Source: Bartonella sp. F02
GTDB taxonomy: Bacteria; Pseudomonadota; Alphaproteobacteria; Rhizobiales; Rhizobiaceae
Assembly (NCBI RefSeq): GCF_026929975.1
Contig: NZ_JANHOK010000001.1
Location: forward strand, 186,001-250,000
DNA length: 64,000 nucleotides
Direction of reading: 5' to 3'
Shown piece after piece: positions 20,601 through 28,213 of the stretch (its first letter is position 1; the number at the start of each line of letters is the position of its first letter). Below the pieces are notes generated by a model. The model was not told the origin of the DNA and did no database searches. It saw only the letters and a list, made by a program, of their open reading frames with translations. The position numbers and the translations under genes were made by a program.

Positions 20601-23295
20601 GAGCGATAAATGTTATTTTAAGGAGTATGCTACTGATTGTAGATATAAAATTTTCTATAATTAATTGAAATTGACTGAGAAAAGAGTAACGAGTTCTAAA
20701 AGGAATGAGTCTCTGAAATAAACAAAGAATTTGGGAGATGAACGGACTGAAAAATAAAAATATTTGCCAGATAAGCGCTGTTTTAAAGGGCAAAAGAGAC
20801 CATCCCATGATTGCTGCAATCAACCACATAAGTGGAGAAAGAGAACGACGTAAATTATCTTGTATTTTCCAGCGTGTAATAAGGCTGATTTTTTGATGAT
20901 TAAAAAGGTAAGGTAATAACTGCCAATCACCACGAACCCAACGGTGATGGCGAGCAACATCAACATTATAGGCTGTTGGATAATCTTCAATTATTTCTGC
21001 GTTACTGATGAGAGCTGTACGTGCGTAGCCACCTTCTAAAAGATCATGACTAAGAACCGTGTTTTCTCTAATTTTTCCTTTAAGTGCGCGTTCAAATGCA
21101 TCAATATTATAAAGACCTTTACCCGTAAACGTTCCTTCTCCTAAAAGATCTTGATAGGTATCTGAGACAGCAAAAACATAAGGATCAATGCCGCGATCAG
21201 AAGAAAAAATCTGCTGCAAAAGAGAAGTATTTTCGCCAATTGAGAGAGAGGGTGTGATACGAGGTTGTAAAACGCTATAGCCTTTTACAATCATTCCATT
21301 TTGGGGATGAAAAATAGGATGGTTAAGAGGATAATTCAGTTTGCCAACGAGTTTTGTAACACTTTCATGAGTAAGACGGGTGTCTGAATCAAGTGTCATG
21401 ACAAAACGGAAGTCCATAGGAAGACGTGGGTCTGGAGGATAGAAACTTGTATTTTGATGTCCTCGTAATAAGAGATTGAGCTCATGAAGTTTGCCGCGTT
21501 TGCGCTCCCACCCCATCCAGCATTTTTCTTTTGTGTTATAAAGACGACGACGATGTAAAAGAAAAAATAAAGGAATATCATCTTTATGATAGCGGCGATT
21601 AAGTTTAGCAATACCTGCTTGTGCATGATGGAGAAGATCAAGATCATCTTGTGTTTCTTCTACAAGAGCATCTACCCAGTCTGTGATAAGTGCAAAATGA
21701 ATAGCACCTTGTGGATTAGAAAGATAATGAACTTCAAGATTGCGTATTTGTTCATCTATATAATCGCGTGATGTCATTAAAGTGGGTACAACAACAATTG
21801 TACGTGCATGTTTAGGAATACCCTCTTTATAGTCATAACCAATAAGGTGTTTTGGTGAAACGAGCCATGAGATGACAGTATGAAAGAAAGAAAAACTCAC
21901 ATCCATAGCGGGAAATAATGCTAATATGGTAAAAATAAAAGCAAGCGCTTGTGTTAGGCCTGATATTTGTAAAAAAATATAGATTGCGTACAAAAGAGAG
22001 ACAGTTAAAAGAGAAACAGGAATTGCAATTGTTCCAATTTTTAAGCGACGATAAGCGCGTCCCCATTTGACAAAAAGAGAGGGATTATATCCACAGGCTT
22101 TTTCAAAAATATAACGCCCATCATCAACAAGATACCACCCAATAGTAGAAGTGTTTTTTTGAGAGCAGTCTTTAGAAAAGTGTTTTGCTATTTCTATAGC
22201 TTTGCGTGTAACGTCTAGTTCACTCAGAGAAGAGTGATGCGCAATTTTTTCGATTACTTGTCTATAGATATTGCGTGAGTGAGGATCAATTTCAGAAAAA
22301 TCACTGTTTTGATTCAGAAGAAGATCCACATGACTAACCGTTTCAAACCATGTTGTCCAATCGATATCGTCAATGGCTTTCAGAGAACAAATGATATGAC
22401 CCATAGTTATGTTGTTTGTTGTCTGATGTGTATGTTCATTGAGAGTGACGGTTTTTGAGTTTGTCCCGTGATGATGCAATTTCTTTTCAAACCAAGATAA
22501 TGTTTGTTCTGAATAAACAGATGTTTCTTGTAGACGATAAAATAAATGAGACGAAAAAATTGTATTAGAGATTAACCCTTCATAAGGAAGCCAGATCTTG
22601 TGTAATTGTGTTTCATTTTCTGCAAGCGCTATTTTATTAACTACTTGATCAGCAAGATGATGCATATATTTTGTATGTTCAATATGTAGCGACAGACGTC
22701 GAATATTTTCAATTAAGATCATACGAATAATGGAAGGTAATATCCATAATTCTCTAATTGTGAATGCATCAACTTTTTGAAAACCATTGATGATAGCGAT
22801 GAGAGTTTCTTCTGAAAATTTGCTATCTGTATGGGCAATATAAAGCCAGGCTAAAGCAAAAATTCGTGGAATTTCTGTTTTGTTTTTCCATGAGGGAAGC
22901 TGTTTGATGCAAGATTTGGGAAAGTCGTAGTGTAATTGTTGTATTGTTTTATCAATGATATAATAATTATCGATGAGCCATTGAGCAGTTGGAGTAATTG
23001 TTTCATTTTTACGCGCATCAGCGTCGCTCGTATGAAAAGAACAGAGAATAAGTTTAGCGTTTTCTGTCAATCGTTTATGGAGATTGTTTGTTCCCATATA
23101 TTTAGGAAGTACAATTTCTTTACCATTCGCTATATCATAACCTAGTTTGTGGAGTTCCTCTTGCGATTTTTTTGTTGAACGGATGGGGAAATCGGTTTCA
23201 ACAGAATAATAGGTTTTCGGAGAAAAAAAACGCTTTAGAGAAGATATTATGGTGCTGTAATATTTTTTTTTCATTAAATGATGCAATCTCTTCAT
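14674..23295 (-). CDS. Cyclic beta-1,2-glucan synthase
   Basis: Giant 2873-residue membrane enzyme, close in length to Agrobacterium ChvB and Brucella Cgs (about 2830-2870). It makes cyclic osmoregulated periplasmic glucans from UDP-glucose. The N-terminal half has several membrane segments and a GT84 glycosyltransferase domain with IVVVPTLMTS, the DxD-like TLDSDTRLT, SHDLLEGGYA and HHRWVRGDWQLLP. A glucoamylase-like region (YAHHHGMSILAVNN) and the C-terminal GH94 phosphorylase-like domain (FGFRDQLQDSLSL, GGDWNDGMNLVG) that controls ring size follow. No frameshift or stop interrupts it. This family is called ndvB, chvB or cgs in different genera, so I give no symbol. ATG alternatives exist at residues 1 and 8. 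Confidence 0.93.
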   Translation of the reverse strand: MKRLHHLMKKKYYSTIISSLKRFFSPKTYYSVETDFPIRSTKKSQEELHKLGYDIANGKEIVLPKYMGTNNLHKRLTENAKLILCSFHTSDADARKNETITPTAQWLIDNYYIIDKTIQQLHYDFPKSCIKQLPSWKNKTEIPRIFALAWLYIAHTDSKFSEETLIAIINGFQKVDAFTIRELWILPSIIRMILIENIRRLSLHIEHTKYMHHLADQVVNKIALAENETQLHKIWLPYEGLISNTIFSSHLFYRLQETSVYSEQTLSWFEKKLHHHGTNSKTVTLNEHTHQTTNNITMGHIICSLKAIDDIDWTTWFETVSHVDLLLNQNSDFSEIDPHSRNIYRQVIEKIAHHSSLSELDVTRKAIEIAKHFSKDCSQKNTSTIGWYLVDDGRYIFEKACGYNPSLFVKWGRAYRRLKIGTIAIPVSLLTVSLLYAIYIFLQISGLTQALAFIFTILALFPAMDVSFSFFHTVISWLVSPKHLIGYDYKEGIPKHARTIVVVPTLMTSRDYIDEQIRNLEVHYLSNPQGAIHFALITDWVDALVEETQDDLDLLHHAQAGIAKLNRRYHKDDIPLFFLLHRRRLYNTKEKCWMGWERKRGKLHELNLLLRGHQNTSFYPPDPRLPMDFRFVMTLDSDTRLTHESVTKLVGKLNYPLNHPIFHPQNGMIVKGYSVLQPRITPSLSIGENTSLLQQIFSSDRGIDPYVFAVSDTYQDLLGEGTFTGKGLYNIDAFERALKGKIRENTVLSHDLLEGGYARTALISNAEIIEDYPTAYNVDVARHHRWVRGDWQLLPYLFNHQKISLITRWKIQDNLRRSLSPLMWLIAAIMGWSLLPFKTALIWQIFLFFSPFISQILCLFQRLIPFRTRYSFLSQFQLIIENFISTISSILLKITFIAHSSYFMTDAIIRTLYRLLISKQHLLEWKTSAATQSMPNSLHFYILTMWPASLIGMIAVGLPVFWHSSTSFIALPFGLAWFFSPLIAWFVSQQKTSQNTLHISSEDKKILRHIARRTWCYYATFVNEQNNHLPPDNFQEDPKPLVAQRTSPTNIGVYLLSVIAARDFGWISSEDTLKRIANTLSTLEKMEKFRGHLYNWYETDTLRPLLPIYVSTVDSGNLAGHLITLSSALNEWAETPHIFLHSNLIGLLDVHDILEETLKEISDNQGVLRSLHQQIKEHLTHFHCIISPLIKQEKIETSHILQLSTIAHNIEHLTTTLNEKIQTEASACAQSWAQYLVETCKAHNQDINRDYDPEQLHKTLNGLAERARQIAFDMKFDFLEQPKRHLLSIGYRVQENKLDESCYDLLASEARLSSLFAIAKGDIKYKHWFHLGRLLTPIGCKGALLSWSGSMFEYLMPSLIMHEPVGSILNQTNHLIIRHQIEYAHKRNLPWGISEAAFNIRDHLMNYQYSNFGVPSLGLQRDLERNIVIAPYASLLAAQYKPTQAVSNLKYLRDLGALGTYGYYDSLDFTPSRIQNGKKYAIVRNYYAHHHGMSILAVNNVIFEGRMRHRFHRDPVIKTVELLLQERAPRQIPIIHTHFAHSTSNHFEDLDNTPVQIIKNPLLKARETLLLSNGCYSVMLTANGSGYSRWHNYAITRFIPDPTEDQQGTLFFLRDLQNGHWWSLTGEPTRIIEEESICIFTNEKAKYTKIIDGIQSTLECLVTPESDGEGRRIQLTNTTNKERTIEITSYAELALATTETDWAHPAFSRLFIETEIVDSGKTIFAKRRKRAPNDPDIHIAHFVTDTSGVIHKTEAETNRYFFMGRGQSLHHPAAFDSNAYFSNSQGCVLDPIISIRCHIKIPAHKKIELVYWTFAAHSKEALQSHIEHYQQSNRFQQELSKAWTHSQIALYQNDIHPKDAIIYQKYATPLIYPDHKWRLFPEMLAKTLGKQSDLWPLSISGDYPIFLLRINNEANIAVLHELLKAYQYWCVRGLIIDLVILNERSFSYIQDMQHTIEWICESYGLNINTTHKNQHIFALRRDQINEQSFKTLLASARIILHAHNGSLSQQLKWIENIDSDLNTNKNNKKSHYYTNNNKPRIRKPFITLTKQNHSSTIDHNEHQKPSNSSINGEDLRYWNGYGGFNRHNHYVVRLNGNTTTPHPWINVISNHHFGFHVSAEGAIFTWAKNSRDYQLTPWTNDSVSNRPGEALYLVDRFSLKCFSPVSAVECNKNVLYEICHGFGFSTFKSVHSDIALELTHTLDQKRPVRLSRLIITNKGKKSRSLRLYNYVEWVLGSLRTKYAPFIIPSYDPKRGAHFIQNPYHIEKSQQVTFLSASEMPTSFTTNRTEFIGSIGTVQHPYAIQKAEALSNTAEAGHDPCSALAYDIDLLPGQTKEIIFYLGSAENKQEATKILDQIRMDDFNVVLKQQKHQWDNFVSTLQVKTPDPSFDIMVNHWLPYQIYACRMMARAAFYQASGAFGFRDQLQDSLSLLLLEPKLAREQLLNAAAHQFLEGDVQHWWLPHTNTGVRTLISDDIVWLAYGTALYVSATGDYEFLNTLVPFIEGSSLTKEQHDAYFQATQSSKTATLYEHCALALDLAIKRCGQHGLPLILGGDWNDGMNLVGIKGKGESTWLGWFLGTTLQLFIPLAENRNDHNRVTAWRSYLKHLTKTLEENGWDGAWYRRGYFDDETPLGSQTNVECQIDTIAQSWSVISKMASPMRQKQAMTSMLDQLYDEEAGILRLFWPPFNKSALEPGYIKGYPPGIRENGGQYTHGAIWSILALAEIGEIDKAYALFSTINPINHGKNPEIYRVEPYVMAADIYSTEPHKGQGGWTWYTGAAGWFYRAATQTILGIHRQGNQLFLRPHLPSSWPEYEAKMKFYDAVYTIKVKQDLQNTLSINGKTCHKIDTGIELQKTGHHEIIRTLKPSHYKK

Positions 23296-23430
23296 TGATG
23301 CAATAAATGGAGGTATTTTATTTCAATAATGGGTGATGCCAAGAAAAAACAATAATTTTTTCTTTCTATTGGAAAAATGTGATTATTTTTGCTGAATGAC
23401 TGAAATATCAAGATTATAGTTTTATTTCAA

Positions 23431-23463
23431 AATAAAAAGGTCGCTAGAAAAACTAACGACCTT
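23431..23463 (-). terminator. Rho-independent terminator of rpsA
   Basis: Read on the minus strand: an 11-base stem (23437-23447 with 23453-23463, one mismatch) containing AAGGTCG/CGACCTT, a five-base loop, then a T-rich run. It lies 37 bases past the rpsA stop. Confidence 0.88.
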
Positions 23464-23499
23464 CATTCAAATGATTAATTAAGGTTAAATGACCAATAA

Positions 23500-25200
23500 T
23501 TACTCCTGTTCTTGTTTTTTTAATGCTGCGCCCAGAATATCTCCAAGAGAAGCTCCTGAATCCGCTGAACCATATTGAGCAACAGCTTCTTTTTCTTCTG
23601 CAATTTCTAAAGCTTTTATAGAAACTGAAAGCTTACGTGTTTTTTTATCAAATGTAGTAATGCGAGCATCAATTCTTTGCCCAATAGAAAAACGTTCAGG
23701 GCGTTGCTCATCGCGATCACGTGCTAAATCAGCACGACGAATGGTTGTTTCCAGATCATGGTCAATGAGTCTTACATCAACGCCATTATCGTTGATTTCA
23801 GTGACTTCACAGGTAACAATAGCACCTTTACGTAATTCACCAGAAGCTGCAGCTTCTCCAACTTTATCACCGGAAAGTTGTTTGATTCCAAGTGAAATTC
23901 GTTCTTTTTCAATATCAACATCAAGAACAACGGCTTTAACGATATCACCTTTGTTATAGGTATCAATAACTTGTTCACCGGGACGATTCCAATCAAGATC
24001 AGAAAGATGAACCATACCGTCAACATCACCTTCAAGACCGATGAAGAGACCAAATTCTGTTTTGTTTTTAACTTCACCTTCAATTTGTGAATTTACAGGG
24101 AATTTGTTTGCAAAAGCGACCCATGGGTTTTCAAATGTTTGTTTTAGACCGAGAGAAATACGTCGTTTAGACGGATCAATTTCAAGAATAACGACTTCTA
24201 CTTCTTGTGATGTGGATAATAACTTTCCAGGGTGGATATTTTTCTTTGTCCAACTCATTTCAGAAACGTGGATGAGTCCTTCAATACCCGGTTCGATTTC
24301 AACAAAACCACCATAATCAGTGATGTTGGTGACCGCACCAGTAATTTTTTTACCAACGGGATATTTTGCACTGATACTATCCCAAGGATCACTTTCAAGC
24401 TGTTTCATACCGAGAGAAATACGGTGTGTATCTTGATTAATACGAATAATCTGAACTTTAATTGTTTGACCGATTGTAAGGATCTCAGATGGATGATTAA
24501 CGCGCCGCCAAGCCATATCTGTTACATGCAAGAGACCATCAATCCCTCCCAGATCAACGAAAGCACCGTAATCTGTAATATTTTTAACAACACCTTCAAC
24601 GATTTGAGTTTCTTCAAGATTTTGAACAATTTCTGAACGTTGCTCAGCTCGACTTTCTTCTAAAACAGTTCGACGTGAAACAACGATATTGCCTCGACGA
24701 CGATCCATTTTTAGAATTTCAAAAGGTTGAGGGTTATTCATTAAAGGAGCAACATCGCGAATGGGACGAATATCCACTTGACTGCGAGGAAGGAAGGCAA
24801 TAGCACCATCAAGATCAACAGTAAAACCACCTTTAACTTGGCTAAAAATAACTCCGTCTACACGTGCACCGGCATTGAATTTCTCTTCAAGACGAATCCA
24901 GCTTTCTTCACGACGTGCTTTTTCACGCGACAATACAGCTTCACCCAACGCATTTTCAATGCGTTCAATGTAAACTTCAACTTCATCACCAACTTGTAAA
25001 GAACCATCTTTTCCTTTTGCTCCAAATTCTTTAAGTGGGATGCGTCCTTCTACTTTAAGACCTGCATCGATGATAGCCATATCTTTTTCAATGGCAATGA
25101 CACGGCCTTTAACAACGGATCCTTCATTAAGATCATTCGTTTGAAAGGATTCCATTAAAAGTGTTTCAAAATCCGCTGTTGTGGGGTTGTACTGTGACAT
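23500..25200 (-). CDS. rpsA: 30S ribosomal protein S1
   Basis: 566-residue RNA-binding protein that helps mRNAs onto the ribosome. It contains six S1 repeats; clear examples include VVKNITDYGAFVDLGGIDGLLH and AVTNITDYGGFVEIEPGIEGLIH, each followed by the ISLGMKQ or ISLGLKQ end motif. I chose the ATG at 25200 (MSQYNPTTADFE) because an AGGAGTTCTT site precedes it; an in-frame start 12 codons upstream has no such site. Downstream of cmk in the conserved aroA-cmk-rpsA order, with its own terminator. Confidence 0.97.
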   Translation of the reverse strand: MSQYNPTTADFETLLMESFQTNDLNEGSVVKGRVIAIEKDMAIIDAGLKVEGRIPLKEFGAKGKDGSLQVGDEVEVYIERIENALGEAVLSREKARREESWIRLEEKFNAGARVDGVIFSQVKGGFTVDLDGAIAFLPRSQVDIRPIRDVAPLMNNPQPFEILKMDRRRGNIVVSRRTVLEESRAEQRSEIVQNLEETQIVEGVVKNITDYGAFVDLGGIDGLLHVTDMAWRRVNHPSEILTIGQTIKVQIIRINQDTHRISLGMKQLESDPWDSISAKYPVGKKITGAVTNITDYGGFVEIEPGIEGLIHVSEMSWTKKNIHPGKLLSTSQEVEVVILEIDPSKRRISLGLKQTFENPWVAFANKFPVNSQIEGEVKNKTEFGLFIGLEGDVDGMVHLSDLDWNRPGEQVIDTYNKGDIVKAVVLDVDIEKERISLGIKQLSGDKVGEAAASGELRKGAIVTCEVTEINDNGVDVRLIDHDLETTIRRADLARDRDEQRPERFSIGQRIDARITTFDKKTRKLSVSIKALEIAEEKEAVAQYGSADSGASLGDILGAALKKQEQE

Positions 25201-25348
25201 AAGAACTCCTAATACATACCTTATATCATATTGCAAAATATTGCAAAAGGTATAAGCGCTGGGTTAGTGTTGATACGCAGTGATTTCATGCCTTTTTCTT
25301 TCATAAACAAGAAAACTTAGCGCTTGGCTTGAAATCACCAAGGTGATT

Positions 25349-25996
25349 TTATTCAAAACCATAAGCTTTTATGATGGGATCAATAAAAGCACATGCAGTT
25401 TTTAATGTCGCTTCTATACTCAATTCTGATGTATCAAGCAAGAGGGCGTTTTTTGCTGGGACAAGAGGACTGTGTTTACGTGTCATATCGCGGATATCGC
25501 GTTGTTCAAGAGTAGCGAAAATTTCATTATAATTTGCTGGTTGCCCTTGGTTTAATATTTCTTGATAGCGACGTTGTGCACGAGTTTGAGCATTGGCAAA
25601 AACATAAAGCTTCACATTTGCTTCGGGATAGACAACAGTACCAATATCACGTCCGTCAAGTACACTACCAGGTAAAGTTTTCGCAAAATCACGCTGTTTT
25701 GCAATAAGAATTTCACGAACAGAAGGCATAAGAGCTATTTTTGAAGCGGCTTCACCAATTTCGTGAGAAGTTAATAGAGATGAGTTTAAGGTGTGAACAT
25801 CAAGCTTTTTAGCATATACAATAGCGTTTTCTTCATCATCAAGTGCTAATTTATGTTGTAAAAGTGTATAAGCAACATTGCGATAAGTAAGACCGGTATC
25901 CAAATGATTAAGATGATAATGAGCCGCAATTTTGCGTGCTAATGTCCCTTTTCCTGAAGCGGCAGGACCATCAATAGCAATGACAAAAGGTTTCAA
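25349..25996 (-). CDS. cmk: Cytidylate kinase
   Basis: Phosphorylates CMP and dCMP. The P-loop is IDGPAASGKGT at residues 7-17, followed by LDTGLTYR, the DGRDIGTVVYP nucleotide motif and a lid-type Arg segment (RAQRRYQE). The 215-residue protein most likely starts with TTG at 25996. That codon has GGAGG nine bases upstream, gives the family N-terminus (LKPFVIAIDGP), and overlaps the aroA stop as TTGA. The frame stays open upstream, but only through aroA coding sequence. Translational coupling to aroA is likely. Confidence 0.92.
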   Translation of the reverse strand: MKPFVIAIDGPAASGKGTLARKIAAHYHLNHLDTGLTYRNVAYTLLQHKLALDDEENAIVYAKKLDVHTLNSSLLTSHEIGEAASKIALMPSVREILIAKQRDFAKTLPGSVLDGRDIGTVVYPEANVKLYVFANAQTRAQRRYQEILNQGQPANYNEIFATLEQRDIRDMTRKHSPLVPAKNALLLDTSELSIEATLKTACAFIDPIIKAYGFE

Positions 25997-27312
25997 TGGA
26001 TTTGACCTCCGAGTTGCTGCATTAAAGGGATAAATTCTGTAAAATAAGGAGATATTATTTTTGTAGTATCTATAGTAATAGGTTTTTCGGAAACGAGACC
26101 AAAAACAAGAAAGCACATTGCAATTCGAGGATCAAGATGTGTGACAACATGTCCACCATCTAAACCTTTTGCTGAATTTTGTCCATGAACGATGAGAAAG
26201 TCTGTACCTTTTTCACAGTTTACTTGATTGTTTTTTAAGCCCTGGATCACAGTAGAGAGCCTATGTGATTCTTTAACATGTAATTTGTCAGTTCCTAACA
26301 TGATTGTTTTTCCTTCGGCAAAGGCTGCAGCGACTGCTAAAATATCATAGTTATCAAGGATGGATGGAAAACGCTCTTTTGGGATAGTGATGCCTTTTAA
26401 CGGTGAAGATTTGACACGGAGATCAGCAACATCTCCTCCTACAGTTTTCCGTTTATTCACAAGTTCAATGTTTGCTCCCATTTCCCATAACGTTTGGATA
26501 AAGTCTATTCTGGTATTATTTATCAGAACATTTTCAATGAGAACATCCGAATTTTCTACAAGAAGAGCTGCAATAAGTGGAAAGGATGCGAAAGATAGAT
26601 TCCCTGGAATATCAATCATTTGTCCAGTGAGGTGTGGTTGACCACTGAAATGAATAAATTGTTTGCCTTCTTTATTGGTTTCTACTTCAAGTTTAGCTCC
26701 AAATGCTTTTAACATTGTTTCTGTGTGATTTGGGGTGAATGTTGGTTCAATAACAGTTGTCGTTCCAGCAGTATTAAGACTAGCAAGAAGAATGGCTGAT
26801 TTAACGTGTGCAGAAGCGGTTGGCATATGATAGCAGATTGGATTAGCCATTTTAGGGCCATAAAGCGTTAAAGGTAAAAAATTATTAGGTGGTGTTTCAA
26901 TTTCAGCGCCCATTAAACGCAGTGGATCAAGAATTTGTCTCATCAAGTATGTTGATGAAAAGGAATCACCGATAAAAGTTGTTTTCATATGATAAGAACC
27001 AACCATTCCGAGAATTAGGTGTGCACTTGTTCCAAAGTTTAAAGGAGCTTGTGCTTGCAATAAACAACCATTTCCAGTTCCGTGAATAATCCAGGAATCT
27101 TTTTCTTTGTGAATATGTGCTCCCATAGCCTGCATGGCTGTGGCTGTATATAAGATATCTTCATTTTCATGAAGTCCGCGAATACACGTTTTGCCATTTG
27201 CCAATCCTCCTAGTATCAAAGCTTGATGAGCAATGGACTGATCAGCAGGTATTTTAATTTTTCCAGAAAGATTGATGGATTTATGAACGATTGCAGGTCT
27301 TGATTTTTGCAT
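25993..27312 (-). CDS. aroA: AroA (EPSP synthase) homolog with degraded active site
   Basis: Full-length (439 aa) member of the EPSP synthase family, recognisable by residues such as SGKIKIPADQSIAH, MQAMGAHI, GDVADLRVKSS and THLDPRIAM. Many active-site residues of the family are replaced. The Lys and Arg of GxKSxSxR are both Gln (ADQSIAHQ). The NAGT loop is shortened to FGTSAHL and its following Arg is His. The Gln of the SAQ S3P-binding motif is His (SAHVKSA). The DHR motif is DPR. Asp of ILDNYD and Glu of KESHR remain. It is probably inactive as an EPSP synthase. Start at 27312 fits family length; an in-frame ATG at 27363 is possible. First gene of aroA-cmk-rpsA. Confidence 0.85.
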   Translation of the reverse strand: MQKSRPAIVHKSINLSGKIKIPADQSIAHQALILGGLANGKTCIRGLHENEDILYTATAMQAMGAHIHKEKDSWIIHGTGNGCLLQAQAPLNFGTSAHLILGMVGSYHMKTTFIGDSFSSTYLMRQILDPLRLMGAEIETPPNNFLPLTLYGPKMANPICYHMPTASAHVKSAILLASLNTAGTTTVIEPTFTPNHTETMLKAFGAKLEVETNKEGKQFIHFSGQPHLTGQMIDIPGNLSFASFPLIAALLVENSDVLIENVLINNTRIDFIQTLWEMGANIELVNKRKTVGGDVADLRVKSSPLKGITIPKERFPSILDNYDILAVAAAFAEGKTIMLGTDKLHVKESHRLSTVIQGLKNNQVNCEKGTDFLIVHGQNSAKGLDGGHVVTHLDPRIAMCFLVFGLVSEKPITIDTTKIISPYFTEFIPLMQQLGGQIH

Positions 27313-27495
27313 AGAAGATTTATTTACTTTATTTACTTTACAGAATGAAGCGCTCTTTATCATAAGCTTTCATAAACGTCATAAGAAAAATACGCGTGTA
27401 ATAATGTATTTATCTTTGACAAATGCATCTTTTTTTGCTTAAGCACCATAAAATCAGTCTTTAATGAAATTGTCTAATTTAAAGAGGCACGATCT

Positions 27496-27879
27496 ATGGC
27501 AAAACAGGAACTTGGAACCAAACGCATTGACCCAGAAACGGGTAAAAAGTTTTACGATCTGAATAATGATCCTATCGTGTCACCTTATACGGGTATTTCT
27601 TATCCACGCTCTTACTTTGAAGTTGTGGCTGCTGAAGCGAGCAATGAAGAAGAAGTTGATGCTGAGGAACTGGACACAGCATTAGAAAAATCTAATTTCA
27701 TGCTTCTTGAAGAGGATATTGATGATTCTAAAGATGAAGATATCCCTGATTTGGGAGATAGTGATGTAGATCTCGGAGACGATGATGATACATTTTTAAC
27801 TCACGATGACAGCGATGAAGATGACGATGTTAGTGATATTCTCGGCAGTGGTAATGTTTCTAACGAGGATGATGCGTAA
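27496..27879 (+). CDS. TIGR02300 family acidic protein
   Basis: 127-residue protein of the alphaproteobacterial TIGR02300 ("FYDLN acid domain") family. The conserved N-terminus reads ELGTKRIDPETGKKFYDLN, followed by PIVSPYTGISYPRSYF. The second half is almost entirely Asp/Glu with Ser, as in the family, and is probably disordered. Function is unknown. It is divergent from aroA and upstream of tRNA-Ala; the same gene next to an Ala tRNA and aroA is common in Rhizobiales. Confidence 0.9.
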   Translation: MAKQELGTKRIDPETGKKFYDLNNDPIVSPYTGISYPRSYFEVVAAEASNEEEVDAEELDTALEKSNFMLLEEDIDDSKDEDIPDLGDSDVDLGDDDDTFLTHDDSDEDDDVSDILGSGNVSNEDDA

Positions 27880-27926
27880 GAAAAACAAGCAGAGAAGGAA
27901 TTATTTTTATTCAATATAAATTATCC

Positions 27927-27955
27927 TTGATCTTGAATTTGTCTCGTTCTAAAAA
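27927..27955 (+). promoter_or_regulatory. Possible promoter of tRNA-Ala
   Basis: TTGATC and TAAAAA spaced by 17 bases, about 50 bases before the tRNA. It is a reasonable sigma-70-type match, but the AT-rich context makes chance matches common. Confidence 0.35.
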
Positions 27956-28004
27956 TTTTTAATGGATTTTTCATTCCTTTTTTCTAGGGGGTGGGTGTCT
28001 TTAT

Positions 28005-28080
<76 letters not shown>

Positions 28081-28213
28081 AAAAACGGTTATTTTTTCAC
28101 GAAAAACGAAAAATCTATTAAGAATGATTTTTTCTGTTTTTGGTATTAAAACTCTTATTTTGAAATTAAATCACAGGACAACGGAAAAAATAAGAGAAGG
28201 GGGGAGGGAAGTC

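Noticed and set aside
24041-24636. Long plus-strand frames opposite rpsA
   Set aside because: They are antisense to conserved S1 repeats and show no family features; typical shadows of a long gene.
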